Source: Alistipes onderdonkii (GTDB lineage Bacteria; Bacteroidota; Bacteroidia; Bacteroidales; Rikenellaceae). From it: a stretch of 64,000 bases of DNA. This document shows positions 1 to 8,884 of this stretch, piece after piece (within the stretch, counting starts at the first letter, position 1; each line of letters opens with the position of its first letter). The translations under genes were made by a program, and so were the position numbers. Location of the stretch: NCBI RefSeq assembly GCF_025145285.1, contig NZ_CP102251.1, forward strand, positions 1,984,001-2,048,000, written 5' to 3'. Under the pieces are notes generated by a model. It was given only the letters and a program-made list of their open reading frames with translations. It ran no database searches and was not told the DNA's origin.

Positions 1-313
1 GGACGGCGGGTTCGGCCTCGGGCTGCGTGGTGGGAAGCGCCGTCCTGTTGCGCGTGATGCCTACGCGGTAGAACGTGTAGAGCTCGTTGAACATGCACCG
101 CCTGAACCAATAGGTGATATCCGTCCGTTCGTCCAGCTTGGCCGAAATATAGAGGTCGCCGCCCTGGCGTTTGACATACATCGCTTCGGAATAGGGGCGG
201 TCGCATCCTTTTTCCTTGCCGCGCTTGGAGGCATCCTTGCCGGTACAGAGCGCCGTTGTGGGCGCCATGCTGCCCAGCAACAGCAGGCAGGTCAAGATTC
301 TCAAATGTTTCAT
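1..313 (-). CDS. Secreted protein of unknown function, N-terminal part only
   Basis: The minus strand is open from an ATG at 313 to the window edge, giving 104 residues without a stop. The start MKHLRILTCLLLLGSMAPTT is a Sec-type signal peptide with a basic n-region and a leucine-rich core. A Lys/Arg-rich stretch follows, then a segment with several Tyr, Phe and Arg residues (ISAKLDERTDITYWFRRCMF). I do not recognise the family. The gene lies 85 bp after the GDPD-fusion gene on the same strand, so it may be the last member of the DUF4855 locus, although a hairpin at 334-366 separates them. The 3' end is outside the window. Confidence 0.7.
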   Translation of the reverse strand, partial: MKHLRILTCLLLLGSMAPTTALCTGKDASKRGKEKGCDRPYSEAMYVKRQGGDLYISAKLDERTDITYWFRRCMFNELYTFYRVGITRNRTALPTTQPEAEPAV

Positions 314-333
314 CGTTGCGTTTTTATAGGGAA

Positions 334-366
334 GCGATGCATCCGGGCGCGTCCCGGGTGCATCGC
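334..366. terminator. Intergenic hairpin between two minus-strand genes
   Basis: Arms 334-347 and 353-366 (14 bp, one G/T wobble) enclose a 5-nt loop. It has no clear U-tract in the minus direction, so it may be a 3'-end stabiliser or weak terminator after the GDPD-fusion gene. Confidence 0.5.
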
Positions 367-398
367 CTGTATACCGGGGTATCCGATGCCCGGCCCGC

Positions 399-3359
399 TT
401 ACTTGCGGGTGAGCTTCAGGAAGAGGTCGGGACGGTCTGTGGTGATGAAGTCGACCCGGTTTTCGATGGCCCATATCATGTCGGCCGGGTTGTTTACCGT
501 CCAGACGTTCGAGGCCATCTTCAACGCCTTGATGTCGTTGAGCCACGTCGGGTTGTTCAGGTATACGCCGTAGTTGAAATCGCAGCCCGTCAGCCCCATC
601 GCCTTCAGGTCTTTGGGCAACGTGCCGCCTCCCAGGTACATCAGCTGCGTCTTTGCGGGGGCCAGCCGTGCCAGCTCTTTCATTATGTGGAGTGAGAACG
701 AGATGTAGGTCACGCGTTTCGAAAGCCCGTACCGGCCGACCATCTTCACCACGGCCTCGGCCGCTGCGGTTTCCGCCTCGGGGGTGGCGTGGGGCTTGAG
801 TTCCAGAACGAGGTGTACCTTCGTATCCTTAGCGGCCTCGAGGTATTGCGCCAGCGTGGGCATCGGCTCCCCGTTTTCGAGCTTGAGCGTCGTCAGCACG
901 GTCGAAGGGGTGCTCTGTACCTCGTATCCGTCGTGCCAGCCGTCGTGGTTGAGCACCGGAACGCCGTCCGAGGCCATCCATACGTCAAATTCCACGCCGT
1001 ACACGCCCAGCTGGTCGGCCTTGAGGAGCGAGGCGATCGAATTCTGTGCCGAGCCGTCGGTGTGCCAGAAGCCCCGGTGTGCGACCACGCGGGTCTTGTT
1101 CTTCATCGGGATGCCGTATTTCAGGTAGCGGCGTGCCTGGATGATCCGGGCCAGGCGATCCATCAGGGCCTTGTCTTTCGGGTTGTCCGACTCGTTGAGG
1201 GTCAGTACGCCGCGGTTCCCGCAGTAGTAGGCAACGGCCGAAGAGTTGAAGACGTCGTTCTTTTCGAAGTGGTTGATATAGGCCGCCATCCGGTCGTGCG
1301 ACGAGTTGGGGATCGCCGCCGTGGCCTTCTCGTCGAATTCGAACTCCATGGCCATCCCGTGGCGGCGGGCCGTGGCACAGGCCTCGTCGAGGCGGCTGTC
1401 GGGGATCGAGTGGTTGAAGAAGTGGTTGGGCTGCTGGTAGGCCACGTCGAAGCCCAGGCGTTTCCACTCCTCATGGCCTTTGGCCTGCCAGTAGGGAATC
1501 CAGTAGAAAAGCTTGCCTTCGGAGTGGATGTATTCGCTCAGCGGAATGGTGAGCTCCGCGCAGTGGTGGGTGTCCTCAGCGACCCAGTAGAAGCCCGAGA
1601 GTTCCAGGTGCTTGTATTTGGCGGCCTTGAAACGTTCGACCAGCTCCCCGATGTACCATTTGGTCGCGGCGATCTGATCCTCCTCTTTCGAGAAATCCAT
1701 CTCCCGGCCGTCAATCTCGCCCCAGTCCTTCTGGCCGCGGATCGCTTCGGGAAGCCCCAGTACGATTTGATGCCTGAAGGCGGGCTTTCCGAGCTCTTTT
1801 ATCTCCTGTCCGATGCACCGGTCGAGTGCCGAAAGCGACTTGCCCTGCTCGAAAATCCGATCCAGCAGCCACTCCCATTCTGTCCTGCGGGCGTTGAGTT
1901 TCTCGTAGCCCACGGTGTAGTTGCGTCCCGAGCCGTCCTTGAACTCGAGGAACAGGAAGCCGTCGAAGAGCCAGTCTTTCGAGCCGTCGGCAAACCGGTG
2001 TACGACATAGGGCCGGAATTCATCGACCGTCCAGTCCAGCCGGTGGCTGCCGCCCTGGTAGATCAGGGCCAGATCCTGAATTTCGGTCGTCCGGTATCCC
2101 TGCTCGGCGGCGGGTTTGCCGGACGCGGCCGTTCTTTGCCGCAGCGGGTTGTCGATCACGAACCGGCAGAATTCATGGAACAGTTCCTTGTCCTTTGCCG
2201 CCGTCGACGCCCACAAGTCGTAAAAACGATTGGTGCCGTGGTAATAGCTCAGCGGCTTACGTCCGTATACGCCGTGTTTTTTTGCACCTTCCATATACTC
2301 GCGGAATCTTTTTTTGTAAACCTCGGAGTTCTGCTCCCCCTCGAGGATGTTCTCGTCGAATTCGAATTCCATCGCCAGGTCGTAGGCCTTGATGTCGGAG
2401 AAATAGCGAGACAGCGGCCTTACGCCCTTGTCGTCCCAATAGTGGTTGGGCTGCATATAGGCGTAGTCGATGCCCATCTCCTTCCATTTGGTGTAGCCTG
2501 CGGCACGGTTGTAGGGTATCCAGCAGAAACTCTGGTTGATCGCATGCAGGTATTCCGCAACCTGGGGGATGACCTCTTCCGACTTTTTCAGTTCGTGGCA
2601 GTAGCCGTCGCCCGGCGTCACGATCTCTTCGGAGATGGGGTAGAACCCCGCCAGTTCGACATACTGGTAATTTTCTTCGTCGAAGCGCCTGCGCACCTGG
2701 TCGATATACCATTTGCAGGCCGCAACGCGGTCGGCGCCCTTGGCGAAATCCATCTGCCGCCCGCCGAGCGAACCCCAGTAGGTCGTCGACTCGTTCGTGT
2801 CGTCGTACTTCCGGTAGATGATCGGGTCGGGCATTACCATGACTACCTTGCGCTTGGCCGGGGGTGTGCCCAGCCGCTGTGAAGCCTCCTTTACGGCCGC
2901 TTCGAGGGCGTTCACGCCGTTGTCGCCGTCGAACCAGTAGTCGATCAGCTCCTTCCACTGCTGTTTGCCGGCCGAAACGCCCTGTCCCCGCAGCACGCCT
3001 ACCATGTAGGCGTATTTACCGCCGTCGGGGCGGCTGCTGTCCTGGAATTCGAGGCAGAGAAACCCGTCGAAGAGCCAGTGCTCCCTGCCGCTCTCGTCCA
3101 CATAGGTCACGAACGGGGTGAAACGCTCCTTGTCCCAGCGGTACGGGGTGCGGTGGTGGCTGCCGCCGTAGCACAACACCAGGTCGGTATAGGACGGTAT
3201 CGCGTCGCGTTCCTGTTCCCAGGCGTACATTTTCGGTTCGGAATCGCGGGTTGCCGGGGCCGCGTCGCCCGTGGGGCCGTTCGCCGCTGTGGCGGGCGTA
3301 TGGTTTGCGGCCAATGCCGCTAAGAGGGTGCAAAATGCGAAGGTCTTGAGTTTTTTCAT
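399..3359 (-). CDS. Double DUF4855 protein fused to a GDPD-family phosphodiesterase domain
   Basis: This 986-residue exported protein starts with a Sec signal peptide (MKKLKTFAFCTLLAALAAN). Residues about 43-410 are one DUF4855 module (LVLCYGGSHHRTPYRWDKER, GFYPISEE, MEFEFDEN). Residues about 425-745 are a second, more divergent module (GFYWVAED, MEFEFDEK). Residues about 755-986 are a glycerophosphodiester phosphodiesterase (GDPD) domain: VAHRGFW with the catalytic His near 761, QNS in place of the usual ENT, VEFDV, LNHDGW, LELK and a TTDRPD end. GDPD enzymes cleave glycerophosphodiesters to glycerol 3-phosphate and an alcohol using a metal ion. DUF4855 has no firm function known to me. Its barrel-like pattern with two conserved Glu positions suggests a glycoside hydrolase (inference). 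It is the last DUF4855 gene of the locus. Coupled cleavage of a glycan and a phosphodiester is inferred from the fusion. Confidence 0.85.
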   Translation of the reverse strand: MKKLKTFAFCTLLAALAANHTPATAANGPTGDAAPATRDSEPKMYAWEQERDAIPSYTDLVLCYGGSHHRTPYRWDKERFTPFVTYVDESGREHWLFDGFLCLEFQDSSRPDGGKYAYMVGVLRGQGVSAGKQQWKELIDYWFDGDNGVNALEAAVKEASQRLGTPPAKRKVVMVMPDPIIYRKYDDTNESTTYWGSLGGRQMDFAKGADRVAACKWYIDQVRRRFDEENYQYVELAGFYPISEEIVTPGDGYCHELKKSEEVIPQVAEYLHAINQSFCWIPYNRAAGYTKWKEMGIDYAYMQPNHYWDDKGVRPLSRYFSDIKAYDLAMEFEFDENILEGEQNSEVYKKRFREYMEGAKKHGVYGRKPLSYYHGTNRFYDLWASTAAKDKELFHEFCRFVIDNPLRQRTAASGKPAAEQGYRTTEIQDLALIYQGGSHRLDWTVDEFRPYVVHRFADGSKDWLFDGFLFLEFKDGSGRNYTVGYEKLNARRTEWEWLLDRIFEQGKSLSALDRCIGQEIKELGKPAFRHQIVLGLPEAIRGQKDWGEIDGREMDFSKEEDQIAATKWYIGELVERFKAAKYKHLELSGFYWVAEDTHHCAELTIPLSEYIHSEGKLFYWIPYWQAKGHEEWKRLGFDVAYQQPNHFFNHSIPDSRLDEACATARRHGMAMEFEFDEKATAAIPNSSHDRMAAYINHFEKNDVFNSSAVAYYCGNRGVLTLNESDNPKDKALMDRLARIIQARRYLKYGIPMKNKTRVVAHRGFWHTDGSAQNSIASLLKADQLGVYGVEFDVWMASDGVPVLNHDGWHDGYEVQSTPSTVLTTLKLENGEPMPTLAQYLEAAKDTKVHLVLELKPHATPEAETAAAEAVVKMVGRYGLSKRVTYISFSLHIMKELARLAPAKTQLMYLGGGTLPKDLKAMGLTGCDFNYGVYLNNPTWLNDIKALKMASNVWTVNNPADMIWAIENRVDFITTDRPDLFLKLTRK

Positions 3360-3380
3360 CTGTTTACGGATCGTTAATCG

Positions 3381-4874
3381 TTATTTGCGCATCGGGTTGT
3401 CGAGTACGAAGCGGCAGAATTCGTGGTAGAACTCCCTGTCTTTGGCTGCCGTCGATTTCGACAGGTCGTATAAGGCGTTGGTGCCGTGGTAGTAGCTCAG
3501 CGGCTTTGTGCCGTAGACATTGTTCAGCCTGGCTCCGGACATGTATTCGCGGAAACGCTTCTTGTAGGTGTCGCAGTCGGCCTTGCCCTCGAGGAGCGCC
3601 TCGTCGAACTCGAATTCCATGCCCAGGCCGTTGGCCTTGACGTCGGAGAAGAACTGCGACAGCGGTTTCTGTCCCTCCCAGAAATAGTTGGGCTGCATAT
3701 AGGCGTAGTCTACGCCCAGCTGCTGCCATTTCTTATACCCTGCGGCGCGGTTGTACGGGATCCAGTTCAGGGATTGGTTGATCGCATGCAGGTATTCCGC
3801 AAGCGGAGGGATGATCTCGTCCGATTTTTTCAGTTCGTGGTTCCAGCCGTCGCCCGGCGTGACGAGTTCCTCGGAGATGATGTAGAACCCCGCCAGGTCG
3901 ATAAACTGGTAGTTGCCCAGGTCGAAACGCCTGCGTACCTCGTCGACATACCACTTGTAGGCCGCGATGCGGTCTTCGGCCGTCGAAAAGTCCATTTTGC
4001 GGCCGTTCAGCTCGCCCCAGTAAACCGTGGAGCCGGGGTCGCCCTTGCCATTGCCCTTGCCGTCGTAAACCTTGTAGATAATCGGATCGGGAAGTACCAT
4101 GATGACCTTGCGTTTGGACGGGGGTGCGCCCAGGCGTGCCGAAGCGTCCTTCACGGCTCCTTCGAGGGCATCCATGCCGCTGCCGCCGGCGAACCAATAG
4201 TCGATCAGCTCTTTCCATTGCGTCTTGCCGGCCGAGAATCCGTAGTCCTTCATCAGCCCCACCATGTAGGCGTAATAACCGCCGTCGGGACGGCTGCTGT
4301 CCTGGAATTCGATGAACAGGAAACTGTCGAACAGCCAATGTTCCTTGCCCTGTTCGTCCACGTAGCTCACGCTCGGGGCGAAACGCTCCTTGTCCCAGCG
4401 GTACGGGGTGCGGTGGTGGCTGCCGCCGTAGCACAGCACCATGTCCGTGTAGGAGAGTATCCCGCTGCGGCTTTGCTCCCACGGGTACATCTGCGGGCCG
4501 GGGGCGTCGGTAGTGAACCGGACATGCTGCATCTGGCTGTATTCGCCCGAGTCGTTGCAGGCTACGGCGAAGACCGTGTAGGTCGTCTGCGCCGCCAGGC
4601 CGTCGATCTCGACCGTCGTCCCGGTGTATTGCGTGCCGTTCTGGGCGACGCTCTGAGCCGTTTCGGACGTAATGACCCCCGTGGCCTTGTGTATGATTTT
4701 GACGGACGAGGCATTCGTATGCCTCATGTTCAGCGTCACGGAGTTGGCGCCCGACGATGCGATCGTCATGCTCAGGGTCGGTTTCGGGCCCCGGGAGGGT
4801 TCGTCGTCCCCGTCCCCGCAACCGATGAAGGGCAGGCAGCAGAGAAGCGTGAAAATAATTCGGTAATTCCTCAT
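3381..4874 (-). CDS. DUF4855 lipoprotein with N-terminal Ig/FN3-like domain
   Basis: A 497-residue lipoprotein. The lipobox ends at Cys19 (CCLPFIGC), followed by acidic residues (GDGDDE) of the kind that direct Bacteroidota lipoproteins to the cell surface. Residues about 33-125 form a beta-rich segment typical of a fibronectin III/Ig-like fold (LSMTIASSGANSVTLNM, TYTVFAVACNDSGEYS). Residues about 128-497 are a DUF4855 module, closest in this window to module 1 of the downstream GDPD fusion (TPGDG.NHELKKSDEIIPPL, MEFEFDEALLEGK). The neighbouring gene follows after 21 bp. The conserved GFYIISEE and MEFEF segments are present, so the module looks intact. Substrate unknown. Probable surface enzyme or binding protein. 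Confidence 0.85.
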   Translation of the reverse strand: MRNYRIIFTLLCCLPFIGCGDGDDEPSRGPKPTLSMTIASSGANSVTLNMRHTNASSVKIIHKATGVITSETAQSVAQNGTQYTGTTVEIDGLAAQTTYTVFAVACNDSGEYSQMQHVRFTTDAPGPQMYPWEQSRSGILSYTDMVLCYGGSHHRTPYRWDKERFAPSVSYVDEQGKEHWLFDSFLFIEFQDSSRPDGGYYAYMVGLMKDYGFSAGKTQWKELIDYWFAGGSGMDALEGAVKDASARLGAPPSKRKVIMVLPDPIIYKVYDGKGNGKGDPGSTVYWGELNGRKMDFSTAEDRIAAYKWYVDEVRRRFDLGNYQFIDLAGFYIISEELVTPGDGWNHELKKSDEIIPPLAEYLHAINQSLNWIPYNRAAGYKKWQQLGVDYAYMQPNYFWEGQKPLSQFFSDVKANGLGMEFEFDEALLEGKADCDTYKKRFREYMSGARLNNVYGTKPLSYYHGTNALYDLSKSTAAKDREFYHEFCRFVLDNPMRK

Positions 4875-4890
4875 GGGATGTCAGGTTTTT

Positions 4891-6099
4891 TTATTTGTTT
4901 CCCTTCCCGGTGTGTTGCGTCCGTACCGGGTTGTTTACGACGAAACGGCAGAATTCGTGGAAGAACTCCCTGTCCGTTTCGTCCGTGGAAACCGAGAGGT
5001 CGTAGAGGGCGTTGCTCCCCTGGTAATAGGCCAGCGGGCGGGTGCCGTAGATGCCGTGTTTCTTTGCATATTCCATGTATTTACGCATCCGTGCTCGGTA
5101 TATGTCGCTGTGCGGATCCGCGCTGAGGATCGAAGCCTCGAATTCGAACTCGATGCTCGTCCCGGCACGGTTGATCTTCATGCAGGCGGAATCCAGGTCG
5201 TTTTCCGGCTTCCAGTAGTGGTTGGGCTGCATGTAGACCTGGTCGAAGCCGAATTTGCGCCAGTCGTCATGGCCGCGGGCGTCGTAGAACGGAATCCAGC
5301 TGAACGTGTAGTTGAGCCGGTGGAGGTAGTCCGCGATCTCGGGGAGCAGGATGTCCGAACGGGTCAGATGGTAGCTGTACTCCGTGTCGTGCGGCTGGGC
5401 GGCGATCTCGCGGATCCAGTAGAACCCGGCCAAGTCGATGTATTTGTAATCGCCCTGGGCGAACCGCGCCCGCACCTGGTCGATGTACCACCTGCAGGCC
5501 GCTACGCGGTCTTCGTTGCTGTTGAAATCCAACCGGCGCCCGCCGAGTTCTCCCCAGTAGGTCGTCGTGGTGGTCGTGTCGATGTAGTGTCGGTGGATGA
5601 TCGGATCGGGGATCATCATGATCACGCGGCGTTTGCAGGGCGCTTTGCCCAACCGTGCGGTGGCCTCCTTGACGGCCTGTTCCAGGGCGTCGACACAGTT
5701 GCCCTTTGTGAAATAGTAGTCGATCAGCTCCTGCCACTGCTCCTTGCCGGCCGATACGCCCGTGTCGCGCAGCACGCCCGTCATAAACGAGTAGGCGCCG
5801 CTGTCGGGGCGGTCGACATCCTGCGATTCCAGGAAGATGAAGCCGTCGAATAGCCATTGTTCCTTCCCGTCGGGGTCGACGTAGGTGACATAGGGGGCGA
5901 AGCGCCCCTTGTCCCACAGGAAGGGGTTGCGGTGATGGCTGGCACCGTAGCATAATACGGCATCGGTCGTGGTCGCCGGACTCTTGTGTTTCTTCTCCCA
6001 CGGGTACAGCTTGTCCTTCGGGCCTGCGGTGCCGCTCGGGAGGGTGAAAACCAAGGCTGTTACCACTGCAATTGCTACTGTAAAAAGTCTGCGAGTCAT
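4891..6099 (-). CDS. DUF4855 family secreted protein
   Basis: A 402-residue protein with a Sec signal peptide (about residues 1-26) and a single DUF4855 module filling the rest. Conserved blocks are AVLCYGASHHRNPFLWDKGR (48-67), WLFDGF (92-97), IDLAGFYWIREI with Glu231, FSWIPF, VYMQPNHYW and SIEFEFEAS with Glu317 and Glu319. These repeat beta-strand ends resemble a TIM-barrel glycosidase, with Glu231 and Glu317/319 as candidate catalytic acids (inference). It pairs closely with the next gene upstream (shared SYHLTRSDI.LP and YWKP blocks), pointing to recent duplication. It lies 16 bp before the FN3-DUF4855 gene. Confidence 0.85.
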   Translation of the reverse strand: MTRRLFTVAIAVVTALVFTLPSGTAGPKDKLYPWEKKHKSPATTTDAVLCYGASHHRNPFLWDKGRFAPYVTYVDPDGKEQWLFDGFIFLESQDVDRPDSGAYSFMTGVLRDTGVSAGKEQWQELIDYYFTKGNCVDALEQAVKEATARLGKAPCKRRVIMMIPDPIIHRHYIDTTTTTTYWGELGGRRLDFNSNEDRVAACRWYIDQVRARFAQGDYKYIDLAGFYWIREIAAQPHDTEYSYHLTRSDILLPEIADYLHRLNYTFSWIPFYDARGHDDWRKFGFDQVYMQPNHYWKPENDLDSACMKINRAGTSIEFEFEASILSADPHSDIYRARMRKYMEYAKKHGIYGTRPLAYYQGSNALYDLSVSTDETDREFFHEFCRFVVNNPVRTQHTGKGNK

Positions 6100-6166
6100 G
6101 TCTTGTCGTTTTTATCCGACCCCGGAGCAGTCTCTTCCGTCCGGGGTCAATATATCCGTTTATGGG

Positions 6167-7366
6167 TTATTTCCTGTCCGTTGTCGGTCGTTGTGCCCGT
6201 AACGGATTGTTTATGATGAACTGGCAAAGTTCGTCGAACAACTCCCGGTCGGCCTCGTCGTCCGAAGCGTGGAGGTCGTAGAACCCGTTGGTGCCGTGGT
6301 AATATGCGAACGGCCGTTTGCCGTAGATGTTGCGTCGTTTGGCGTAGTCGATGTAGTCGCGCAGCCGCTTGCGGAATGTTCCGCTGCCTTCGCGTGCGTT
6401 GAGCAGCGTGGGCTCGAACTCTATTTCCATGCCGATGCCCAGGCTGTCGATCTGTCTGCAAACCTCATCCATGTCGTTCTGCGGCTTCCAGTAATAGTTG
6501 GGTTGCAGGTAGACCTGGTCGAACCCGAACTGCTGCCATACGTCGTACCCGCGCGAGCCGTAATAGGGTATCCAGTTGAACGTATAATCCAGCTTGTGGA
6601 GGTAATCGGCGATATGCGGAAGCATGATGTCCGAGCGGGTCAGGTGGTAGCTGTACTGTGTGTCCACCGGCCGGGTGACGATCTCGCGCAGCCAGTAGAA
6701 TCCCGCCAGCTCGATATGTTCGTAGCTGCCCCGGGCGAACCGCTCCCGTACCCGGTCGATATACCATTTGCAGGCGGCTATGCGGTCTTCATTCCTGTTG
6801 AAATCCAGTTGCCGCCCGTCCAATGCTCCCCAATAGGTCGTACTCGACGTCGTGTCGATATAGTGCCGGTGAATCACCGGGTCGGGAAGTACCATGATGA
6901 CCTTGCGCTTCTGCGGGGCTTTGCCCAACCGCGCGGCGGCCTCCTTCACGGCCTCTTCGAGGGCCTCGACCCCGTTGCCGTCCGTGAAATAATAGTCGAT
7001 CAGCTCCTGCCATTGCGCCTTGCCGGCCGATTCGCCCTTGTCGCGCAGATGCCCCGTCTCGAAGGCGTAGAGTTCTGCGTCGGGACGGTTCGTGTCCTGG
7101 AATTCCAGGAAGATGAACCCGTCGAAGAGCCAGTGCTCCCCGCCCTCTTTATCGACATAGGTGACATAGGGCGCCAGCCGTTCCTTGTCCCACAGGAAAG
7201 GGGTGCGGTGGTGGCTGCCGCCGTAACATAACACGGCATCCGTGGGGGGCTGCAGGTTTCTGCGGTGCTGCCCCTGCGGGTACATGGTTCGGGAACAACT
7301 GCCCGCGAGAAGCAAGGATCCTGCGGCCGTTGCGAACGGAATGATATTTTTCAGGAATTTGAGCAT
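6167..7366 (-). CDS. DUF4855 family lipoprotein
   Basis: A 399-residue protein with a signal peptide ending in a lipobox-like LLLAGSC and one complete DUF4855 module. Conserved segments are AVLCYGGSHHRTPFLWDKER, WLFDGFIFLEFQD, IELAGFYWLREIV, FNWIPYY, VYLQPNYYWKP and GMEIEFEPT. It is the first DUF4855 gene after the SusC/SusD/BT_3987-like trio and is separated from it by a strong hairpin (7399-7444), so expression of the DUF4855 block may be lower than, or uncoupled from, the SusCD part. The nearest relative in the window is the next gene downstream. Catalytic role inferred only. Confidence 0.85.
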   Translation of the reverse strand: MLKFLKNIIPFATAAGSLLLAGSCSRTMYPQGQHRRNLQPPTDAVLCYGGSHHRTPFLWDKERLAPYVTYVDKEGGEHWLFDGFIFLEFQDTNRPDAELYAFETGHLRDKGESAGKAQWQELIDYYFTDGNGVEALEEAVKEAAARLGKAPQKRKVIMVLPDPVIHRHYIDTTSSTTYWGALDGRQLDFNRNEDRIAACKWYIDRVRERFARGSYEHIELAGFYWLREIVTRPVDTQYSYHLTRSDIMLPHIADYLHKLDYTFNWIPYYGSRGYDVWQQFGFDQVYLQPNYYWKPQNDMDEVCRQIDSLGIGMEIEFEPTLLNAREGSGTFRKRLRDYIDYAKRRNIYGKRPFAYYHGTNGFYDLHASDDEADRELFDELCQFIINNPLRAQRPTTDRK

Positions 7367-7398
7367 CGTAGTCGGTAAGTCGTAATTCGTAAAATTAA

Positions 7399-7444
7399 AA
7401 TTAATCCCGTTGTGAAAGGGAGTGAACTCACAACGGGATTAATT
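7399..7444 (-). terminator. Strong intercistronic hairpin with U-rich tail
   Basis: Perfect 17-bp arms at 7399-7415 and 7428-7444 around a 12-nt loop. In the minus direction it is followed by TTTTAATTTT. It sits just after the BT_3987-like gene and before the first DUF4855 gene, so it probably acts as a partial terminator or 3'-end protector within the locus. Confidence 0.8.
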
Positions 7445-7459
7445 ATTCGACATCTATCG

Positions 7460-8869
7460 TTAGAATCCCAGACCCTGTACGTCGCCCAGCTTGCAGCGCC
7501 CGTTCATATAGTCGCCCGTCGCATCGAGACGCTCGACATTGACGATCACGAATTTCAGGTAGCGGCCTGCAATTGTCTTCTGGACAGGGTAATCGTAGAT
7601 CAACCGCGGGTCGGTCTTGTCGGTACCGCAGTTCACCCATTCATAGGCACGCTTGCCGCTTGCCACGAGGTTCCATTGGGTGCCGGCGCCGGAGTACTCT
7701 TCGGCGGTATAGATCTGATAGTTCAGCGCATTCCCCTGGTAGTTGTAGCTGTCGCTGATACGGAATTTGGTAAATACCTGTCGCTGTCCCATGTCTGCGA
7801 CGAATACCATCGGGAACGTATTGGGGGTATTCCAGAAAGGAATCCACTCATCGGAGAACGAGCCGTCGAACAACCGTTCGGCCGTGTAGATGGCCACGCT
7901 CCATGCAGGGGGCAGCGGGTCGTAGGCATAACCGATGCCGTTGCCTTCCAGGACAGTCCACGGGCCCTTGACTTCCTTGTCCATCGTGAAGGGGACATAC
8001 ATGACCTCGGTCGTGACGGTGATCCCGTCCAGCGACGTGGAGGTGATGCGTACCGGCACGAGCAGGTCGCCCACGATATCGAGGTTGCTGCCCGTAAAGA
8101 GCTTGTCGGAATTGATCTTGCCCGAGAACTTGGCCGCAGTCTCGCCCGCAGCGATCTGCGAGCTGGTGGCGTCAAGCGTGGCGAACCCGTCGGGCGCAGC
8201 CAGGTAGTTCGTCCCGTTGGCCTGGTTGTAGGCGTCCACGAGGCTGTTGTCGATCGTGTAGTTCACCGTCAGATCCATTGTCGAGATGGCATTGTCGAGC
8301 ACGATGTTGCCGTCGAACGAGATCACCTCGTGCGTAGCGGTGGGATGGAACGATGCCGCCAGCTCCCTCTCCATGCCGATCGAGGCGCGTTTGGGATTGA
8401 TGATCTTCACATTGCGGTTTGCATCGACGGCCAGCGCGTCGTTGGCGACGGTGAGTTCGAGCGGAATCGCATACTCCGTACCCTCGCCCAGGGCGAAGAT
8501 GGCTGCGTCGTCCCACGTAACCTCGACGAATTTACGGGTGTCGCCGTCCGAAAAGCCGACCGTCGAAGAAGAGAGTTTGTAGCAATTCGCCGGCAGCACC
8601 GCATAGTTGGTGCCGTTGGCCGTGTTGTATTCGGCCAGGGCAGTTTCCGAAACACTGAGGAGCGCTTTGGCACTCTGTTGTCCCTTGCCGTTCTTCAATA
8701 TTGCCAATTCATATTTTCCATTATAAACCGATACGCCGGCATATTGCTCCTCATTGACAAATGAAATCGTATCGTCTACCATGAAGTTGTTGCGATTGTC
8801 CTCGCAGCCGGCCAGGGCGGCCGAAGCAAACAGTCCTGCAAGCAACAGTTTCCACATATTTATTTTCAT
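7460..8869 (-). CDS. BT_3987-like (DUF1735) surface lipoprotein with C-terminal discoidin-like domain
   Basis: The likely start is the ATG at 8869 (MKINMWKLLLAG), which gives a clean lipoprotein signal with Cys22 (ASAALAGC) followed by acidic residues. An ATG 12 bp earlier in frame is less convincing. The 469 residues hold two consecutive BT_3987/DUF1735-type beta domains (about 30-155 and 155-300; each carries the LAEYNTANGTNY-like or VDAYNQANGTNY signature) and a C-terminal part that looks like an F5/8-type or DUF4361-like carbohydrate-binding domain (about 305-469). Such proteins are accessory glycan-binding surface lipoproteins in Sus-type loci. It follows susD by 15 bp, so it is probably cotranscribed with it. 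Confidence 0.85.
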   Translation of the reverse strand: MKINMWKLLLAGLFASAALAGCEDNRNNFMVDDTISFVNEEQYAGVSVYNGKYELAILKNGKGQQSAKALLSVSETALAEYNTANGTNYAVLPANCYKLSSSTVGFSDGDTRKFVEVTWDDAAIFALGEGTEYAIPLELTVANDALAVDANRNVKIINPKRASIGMERELAASFHPTATHEVISFDGNIVLDNAISTMDLTVNYTIDNSLVDAYNQANGTNYLAAPDGFATLDATSSQIAAGETAAKFSGKINSDKLFTGSNLDIVGDLLVPVRITSTSLDGITVTTEVMYVPFTMDKEVKGPWTVLEGNGIGYAYDPLPPAWSVAIYTAERLFDGSFSDEWIPFWNTPNTFPMVFVADMGQRQVFTKFRISDSYNYQGNALNYQIYTAEEYSGAGTQWNLVASGKRAYEWVNCGTDKTDPRLIYDYPVQKTIAGRYLKFVIVNVERLDATGDYMNGRCKLGDVQGLGF

Positions 8870-8884
8870 AGGTTCGAGCATTTA

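Noticed and set aside
789..2882. Plus-strand open frame over the GDPD-fusion gene
   Set aside because: Antisense shadow with Val/Arg/Glu bias and no family features.
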